From Methanocalculus sp. (GTDB lineage: Archaea; Halobacteriota; Methanomicrobia; Methanomicrobiales; Methanocorpusculaceae), in NCBI RefSeq assembly GCF_030651615.1, contig NZ_JAUSCG010000183.1, positions 1-8,853 on the forward strand: a stretch of 8,853 nt of DNA. The letters run 5' to 3'. This document shows, piece by piece, positions 5,715 to 8,853 of this stretch. Position numbers and translations under genes: made by a program. Position 1 is the first letter of the stretch. Each line of letters begins with the position of its first letter. The notes beneath the pieces were generated by a model. That model saw nothing but the letters and a program-made list of their open reading frames with translations. It searched no databases and was not told where the DNA came from.

Positions 5715-6567
5715 CATTCCATACCTCTTCTTCAAGCATCAGTAATCTTTGAGCCCCTTCAAGATCCGCTATCCATTCTCCTGGAATTCCCTGTAATCCA
5801 TGATATGCACCGCCGAGTGCTCCGCAGATCGCAGCTGTCGTATCGGTATCTCCACCAAGGCTGATCGCCCGAAGAATCATCTCTTTAAATGTCCCGCACT
5901 CCATAAAGCAGGTTATTGCAGCGTGTGTCGTATCCAGGGCATCGATTGAAGGGATGAGGGGGACTCCTCCGAGGAGTGCAATCCGCCTTCTCACCTCATC
6001 TACTTCACATGATTCAAGTGCGGTGAAGAACGCCTCCTGTCTTGATCCACCCCTGCATAGGATCGAGATCATCTGGTTGACAACACCTGAGCAGGCAACT
6101 GCAACCGGATGCCCGTGTGTCGTCTCGCTGGCAATCCTGCTCATCAGGAGGACCTGGTCTGGCCGGTAGAAGATACCGATCGGGGAGCCCCGCATCACAG
6201 CACCGTTTGTCCTTCCACTCCTCTCTGTCGCCTTCTCTGGTGGAATACCTTCTATGATCTTCAGAAGTACTGTGCTACTGGTTCTTCCAAAATATTCCGG
6301 GTGCATCCTGAACATTTTTACAAGACGGCTGAGAAAATCGATTGTGGAGAAGCCCCGGCAGGTGACAAGCGTCTCTGCAAGCGCGATCGTCTGGAGGGTG
6401 TCATCTGTATACTCTCCTCTTCGTGCCTGAAAAGGGCCGCCTCCGATCATCCGATTGGGTATATGAGCAATATTCTCGCTCCCTTCAAAGGGCGCACCCA
6501 TTGCATCCCCAATTGCGGAGCCGATGAGTGTTCCGGGTATGCGCGTGAATTGGAATATAAAGATCAC
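5701..6567 (-). CDS. ADP-ribosylglycohydrolase (ARH/DraG family)
   Basis: Predicted dinuclear-magnesium hydrolase that removes ADP-ribose from proteins or other acceptors. The fold begins with GTLIGSAIGDAMGAPFEG (about 12-29 from the GTG). Metal motifs are GEYTDDT (T54, D55, D56) near the N terminus and SLGGDTDTTAAICGALGGAYHG (D240, D242) near the C terminus, both intact. TNGAVMR (120-126) and TTHGHP (149-154) are also typical, and the 288-residue length is normal for the family. No ATG precedes the conserved region; the possible starts are TTG at 6568-6570 and GTG at 6565-6567, and I chose GTG as the more common. The target is unknown, and no ADP-ribosyltransferase or nitrogenase gene is in view, so a DraG role in nitrogen regulation is not supported here. 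It diverges from the UPF0058 gene and converges on UPF0179. Confidence 0.92.
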   Translation of the reverse strand: MIFIFQFTRIPGTLIGSAIGDAMGAPFEGSENIAHIPNRMIGGGPFQARRGEYTDDTLQTIALAETLVTCRGFSTIDFLSRLVKMFRMHPEYFGRTSSTVLLKIIEGIPPEKATERSGRTNGAVMRGSPIGIFYRPDQVLLMSRIASETTHGHPVAVACSGVVNQMISILCRGGSRQEAFFTALESCEVDEVRRRIALLGGVPLIPSIDALDTTHAAITCFMECGTFKEMILRAISLGGDTDTTAAICGALGGAYHGLQGIPGEWIADLEGAQRLLMLEEEVWNAGQR

Positions 6568-6570
6568 CAA

Positions 6571-6580
6571 TAAATTATAT
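6571..6580 (+). promoter_or_regulatory. Candidate TATA box for the UPF0058-elp3-priS transcript
   Basis: TAAATTATAT centred about 45 bp before the UPF0058 GTG predicts a start near 6602 and a leader of about 19 nt that contains the Shine-Dalgarno site. It lies in the only gap (6568-6620) between the two divergent genes. For the opposite gene it would be too close to the start codon; a CATATGATT element near 6597-6605 on the minus strand is a weaker candidate there. Confidence 0.4.
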
Positions 6581-6610
6581 CTGGATACTCATTAGAGAAT
6601 CATATGTCAT

Positions 6611-6617
6611 AGGTGAT
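6611..6617 (+). promoter_or_regulatory. UPF0058 ribosome binding site
   Basis: AGGTGAT matches the archaeal Shine-Dalgarno consensus and lies 3 nt before the GTG at 6621, supporting that GTG as the start. A short ATG at 6604 reads only two codons to a stop and is not used. Confidence 0.65.
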
Positions 6618-6620
6618 TGG

Positions 6621-6887
6621 GTGCAGAAAGAAGAACTATTACATCTCCACATGCTGATGGTCACCGTAAAGAAATATTACGAGTCCGTCAGTGGCGACGC
6701 TGTGTTAACAAACAAATACGATTCTCTCCTCATCTCCCCCGTTCATATACATAAAAATAAAAACTCTCATAAAGAGGCCCTTCTTACACTTGCAGAAGAG
6801 ATCGTAGATCAAATACATGAGCATGCCGGGCCAATTACGGCTGATTATCAGAGTAAATCTGTTTCTGCTATTGCAATGAAACACTGA
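6621..6887 (+). CDS. UPF0058 family protein
   Basis: An 88-residue protein of the archaeal UPF0058 family, whose function I do not know. The family pattern is clear: KEELLHLHMLMVTVKKYYE at 3-21, then LISPVHIHKNKNSHKEALLTLAEEI at about 37-61. It looks mostly helical and soluble, with several conserved-looking histidines (H8, H10, H42, H44, H50) that could bind metal; this is inference. The start is GTG, chosen because of the AGGTGAT ribosome binding site just upstream and the match of the N terminus to the family. Elp3 begins 7 nt after its stop, and those 7 nt are six T and a C, so a partial terminator or a regulated read-through into elp3 is possible. Confidence 0.88.
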   Translation: MQKEELLHLHMLMVTVKKYYESVSGDAVLTNKYDSLLISPVHIHKNKNSHKEALLTLAEEIVDQIHEHAGPITADYQSKSVSAIAMKH

Positions 6888-6893
6888 TTTTTT
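6888..6893 (+). terminator. T6 tract between UPF0058 and elp3
   Basis: Six T fill nearly all of the gap between the UPF0058 stop and the elp3 ATG. In archaea a T-rich run can cause termination, but five or six T alone usually terminate poorly, and no clear TATA box for elp3 is visible in the preceding 60 bp. A partial terminator inside an operon is the best reading, with low confidence. Confidence 0.25.
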
Positions 6894-6894
6894 C

Positions 6895-8463
6895 ATGGAC
6901 GAATATACCGCCTACCGGGAGATCATCTCCCGGCTCTCTTCTTCTGATTCTCCGGATGATATTCAGAGGATCAAACTGTCTGTCTGCCGCACATATCGCC
7001 TCCCTGTATTTCCGAAGAACTCGGCGATCCTGTCATATGCAAAACCGCATGAACGGGAGTATCTGAGGCGGATTCTGATGGTTAAGCCGACAAGGACCCT
7101 CTCCGGTGTCGCCCCGATTGCAGTCATGACTTCTCCTCATCCTTGTCCGCATGGGATCTGCCTCCCCTGTCCGGGAGGGCCGAATCATCCTTTCAAATCA
7201 CCGCAGAGCTATACCGGGGAGGAACCGGCAGCCCTTCGGGGGAGGGAGCATGGATATGATCCCTATGAACAGGTGCATGCAAGACTCACCCAGTTCCTCC
7301 GTCTCGGTCATCATGTTGATAAAGCAGAGCTGATCGTGATGGGTGGTACGATCACCGCAAGGGATCCTGAGTACCAGGAATATGTCGTCACGTCATGCCT
7401 TCGGGCGATGAATGATTTTCCTGATACTTCATCTGATGAATGCAGCTATGAAGAGGCAGCAGAGGCAAACGAGAGTTCTATTGTCCGGTGTGTTGCTATC
7501 ACCTTTGAGACCCGCCCCGATTGGTGCAAGCGGGAGCATATCGGGAAGATGCTCTCGCTTGGGGTCACAAAAGTGGAGGTCGGAGTTCAGCATCTCTTCG
7601 ATGAGATCCTTGATTTTAACCGGCGTGGCCATAGTGTTGCCGATAGCATCGAGGCAAACCGCCTCCTGAGGGATGCCGGACTCAAGGTCGGGTTTCATAT
7701 GATGCCGAATCTTCCCGGGAGCGATATTAAAAAAGATCAGGAGATGTTCCGGCTGCTTTACTCTGATCCGCATTTTTGCCCTGACTTTCTGAAGATCTAC
7801 CCGACCCTCGTCACACCGGGTTCAGAGATCGAGATGCTCTATAACCGTGGCGATTATAGCCCCTATGATGAAGAGGATCTGGTTGCTCTTGTTGCCTATG
7901 GGAAGGAGCACCTCCCCGAGTATACCAGGCTCCAGCGGATTCAGCGTGACATCCCTGCAAAACTTATCGTCGCCGGTTCACGCCATGGAAACTTCAGGCA
8001 ACTGGCAGAGAAATACCTCCACTCACAGGGGAAGCGGTGCCGGTGTATCCGGTGCCGGGAGATCGGACGGAGCCCGAGTCCGGGTGAAGGTGAGATCCGA
8101 ACTATATCCTATGACTGTTGTGGAGGTCGTGAATTCTTCATTCAGGAGGAAGCAGGGGATTCATTGATCGGTTTTGTCCGGCTTCGGTTCCCTGGCACGG
8201 TCTTTCGATCAGAACTGGAAGGTGCTGCTCTGATACGTGAACTTCATGTCTACGGAAGTATCGTCCCCATCTCCGGGGATCCGACGGGTGATGAACGCCA
8301 GCACCGGTCAAGTGGACGGCTTCTTCTTCAGGTAGCTGAAGAGACAGCAGCGGAAGCCGGATATGCCCGTCTCGCAGTAATGAGTGGTATTGGCGTGCGT
8401 CCTTACTATCGTAAACAGGGCTATCTGCGGGAAGGCCCATATATGGTGAAAAGACTGTTATGA
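6895..8463 (+). CDS. elp3: Elp3-family tRNA uridine(34) 5-carboxymethylaminomethyl synthase-type enzyme (radical SAM-GNAT)
   Basis: Archaeal Elp3 acts without other Elongator subunits and installs a carboxymethyl group on C5 of wobble uridine-34 in tRNA, using S-adenosylmethionine and acetyl-CoA. The 522-residue length is normal. Radical SAM cluster cysteines are C84, C89 and C92 in CPHGICLPCPGG, followed by QSYTGEEPAALRGREHGYDPYEQ (104-126) and VMGGT (148-152). Zinc-type cysteines are C382, C384 and C387 (RCRCIRC). The GNAT domain spans about 410-522, with LAVMSGIGVRPYYRKQGY (493-510) and the end GPYMVKRLL. The acetyl-CoA loop reads QHRSSG (469-474) where the family usually has QHRGYG, a Gly-to-Ser change at 472. 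The ATG at 6895 matches the conserved N terminus; only a weak TGAT element precedes it. The stop overlaps the priS start as ATGA. A perfect 19-bp palindrome covers codons 7-13. Confidence 0.96.
   Translation: MDEYTAYREIISRLSSSDSPDDIQRIKLSVCRTYRLPVFPKNSAILSYAKPHEREYLRRILMVKPTRTLSGVAPIAVMTSPHPCPHGICLPCPGGPNHPFKSPQSYTGEEPAALRGREHGYDPYEQVHARLTQFLRLGHHVDKAELIVMGGTITARDPEYQEYVVTSCLRAMNDFPDTSSDECSYEEAAEANESSIVRCVAITFETRPDWCKREHIGKMLSLGVTKVEVGVQHLFDEILDFNRRGHSVADSIEANRLLRDAGLKVGFHMMPNLPGSDIKKDQEMFRLLYSDPHFCPDFLKIYPTLVTPGSEIEMLYNRGDYSPYDEEDLVALVAYGKEHLPEYTRLQRIQRDIPAKLIVAGSRHGNFRQLAEKYLHSQGKRCRCIRCREIGRSPSPGEGEIRTISYDCCGGREFFIQEEAGDSLIGFVRLRFPGTVFRSELEGAALIRELHVYGSIVPISGDPTGDERQHRSSGRLLLQVAEETAAEAGYARLAVMSGIGVRPYYRKQGYLREGPYMVKRLL
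6915..6933. repeat. Perfect 19-bp palindrome near the elp3 start
   Basis: CCGGGAGAT and ATCTCCCGG flank a single central C, 20 bp into elp3. The left 15 bases are identical to 5693-5707. The half-site CCGGGAGAT also occurs at 8055-8063 and, on the minus strand, at 2258-2266 and 2555-2563, mostly where Arg-Glu-Ile is encoded. It could be an operator, an mRNA hairpin close to the start codon, or a product of codon choice. Confidence 0.6.
8445..8449 (+). promoter_or_regulatory. priS ribosome binding site inside elp3
   Basis: GGTGA lies 10 nt before the priS ATG, within the last codons of elp3. Together with the ATGA overlap it supports translation of priS from the elp3 message. Confidence 0.5.
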
Positions 8464-8853
8464 AGCCTGCTACCGTTGAGTTCCTCAGAAACCGGTTTTC
8501 TGACTATTATTCCGGCAAAATCAAGATGACTCCACCCCTCCGGGTACCGGATTCATTGGATCAGCGGGAGTGGGGTTTCATGTTCTTTGGAACCAGAAGT
8601 ACACCTGGCATGCGGCGTCATCTCTCATTTACGGCTCAGGAGGAACTCTTCTCGTATCTCAGATCGATGACGCCAGCCCATGTGTACTACTCAACAGCCT
8701 ACTATGAACATCCTGCTGCCCCAACGATGGATGAGAAGGGGTGGAGTGGTGCGGACGTGATCTTTGATCTCGATGCCGATCATATTGTGCGCGGTCCCTA
8801 TGACCAGATGCTTGCCAGAGTGAAAGAGGAGCTGCAGAAACTGATCGTGATGC
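8460..8853 (+). CDS. priS: DNA primase small (catalytic) subunit, 3' end outside window
   Basis: Catalytic subunit of the archaeal/eukaryotic-type primase, which makes primers for DNA replication together with PriL. Only the first 131 codons are in the window; the frame is open to the edge. Family features seen are the early DYY (15-17) and PPLRVP region, QREWGF (35-40), RRHLSF (52-57), HVYYSTAYYEHP (74-85) and the catalytic acidic motif ADVIFDLDADH with D103, D105 and D107 (108 is the histidine). The acidic residues are intact. The ATG overlaps the elp3 TGA stop by 4 nt (ATGA), so priS is almost certainly in the same transcript and coupled to elp3. The gene has no long open competitor on the other strand. 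Confidence 0.95.
   Translation, partial: MKPATVEFLRNRFSDYYSGKIKMTPPLRVPDSLDQREWGFMFFGTRSTPGMRRHLSFTAQEELFSYLRSMTPAHVYYSTAYYEHPAAPTMDEKGWSGADVIFDLDADHIVRGPYDQMLARVKEELQKLIVM

Noticed and set aside
5252..5722. 156-codon open frame on the minus strand covering UPF0179
   Set aside because: Covers a recognised family gene on the other strand and would also overlap the ADP-ribosylhydrolase end in another frame; the sequence resembles no family I know.
6109..6573. 154-codon open frame on the plus strand inside the ADP-ribosylhydrolase gene
   Set aside because: Antisense to intact catalytic motifs, with no start signal and a cysteine-rich low-plausibility protein.
1..8853. CRISPR array, insertion sequence, integrase or defence island
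   Set aside because: No regularly spaced repeats, no transposase or recombinase, and gene content and codon style are uniform and housekeeping in nature.

Overview
The window reads as a compact archaeal chromosome segment, most likely from a methanogenic euryarchaeon and plausibly of the order Methanomicrobiales. The main evidence is the gene set: sn-glycerol-1-phosphate dehydrogenase (the enzyme that sets archaeal lipid stereochemistry), an archaeal-type ProRS ending in tyrosine, a stand-alone Elp3, the small subunit of the archaeal/eukaryotic-type primase, and the archaeal families DUF63, UPF0179 and UPF0058. Signals fit this too: Shine-Dalgarno sites of the GGAG/GGTGAT type, A/T-rich TATA-like boxes and an oligo-T tract after a stop codon. 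The order-level placement rests on protein style only and is the least certain part.

Layout. 2-1189 (+) is the 3' part of a fusion of two universal-stress-protein domains and a GNAT acetyltransferase, cut by the window start. 1300-4145 (-) is a tight three-gene operon read DUF63 membrane protein, SpoIIM-family membrane protein, prolyl-tRNA synthetase; the first two overlap by 8 nt and the ribosome binding site of proS contains the stop of the SpoIIM gene. 4158-5692 (+) is egsA followed by UPF0179, with the UPF0179 Shine-Dalgarno site spanning the egsA stop. Only 12 bp separate the divergent starts of the DUF63 gene and egsA, so their promoters appear to lie inside each other's coding sequence. 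5701-6567 (-) is an ADP-ribosylglycohydrolase, convergent with UPF0179 across 8 bp that form one arm of a hairpin. 6621-8853 (+) holds UPF0058, elp3 and the 5' part of priS, with 7 nt between the first two and an ATGA overlap between the last two.

How they work together. The genes mostly serve core information processing and membrane biology: tRNA charging (ProRS), tRNA wobble-uridine modification (Elp3), replication priming (PriS), membrane lipid backbone synthesis (EgsA), and two multi-pass membrane proteins of unknown role. The stress-protein fusion and the ADP-ribosylhydrolase are likely signalling or regulatory. All intergenic gaps are under 120 bp. I see no tRNA or rRNA, CRISPR array, insertion sequence, phage gene or toxin-antitoxin pair.

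Nothing here is a convincing new defence or mobile system. The points most worth a second look are the Usp-Usp-GNAT fusion, the interlocked divergent promoters beside the lipid gene, the DUF63/SpoIIM/ProRS operon, a perfect 19-bp palindrome at the start of elp3 with a partial copy near 5.7 kb, a Gly-to-Ser change in the Elp3 acetyl-CoA loop, and long G/C homopolymers, one of which encodes the NAD-binding glycines of EgsA.
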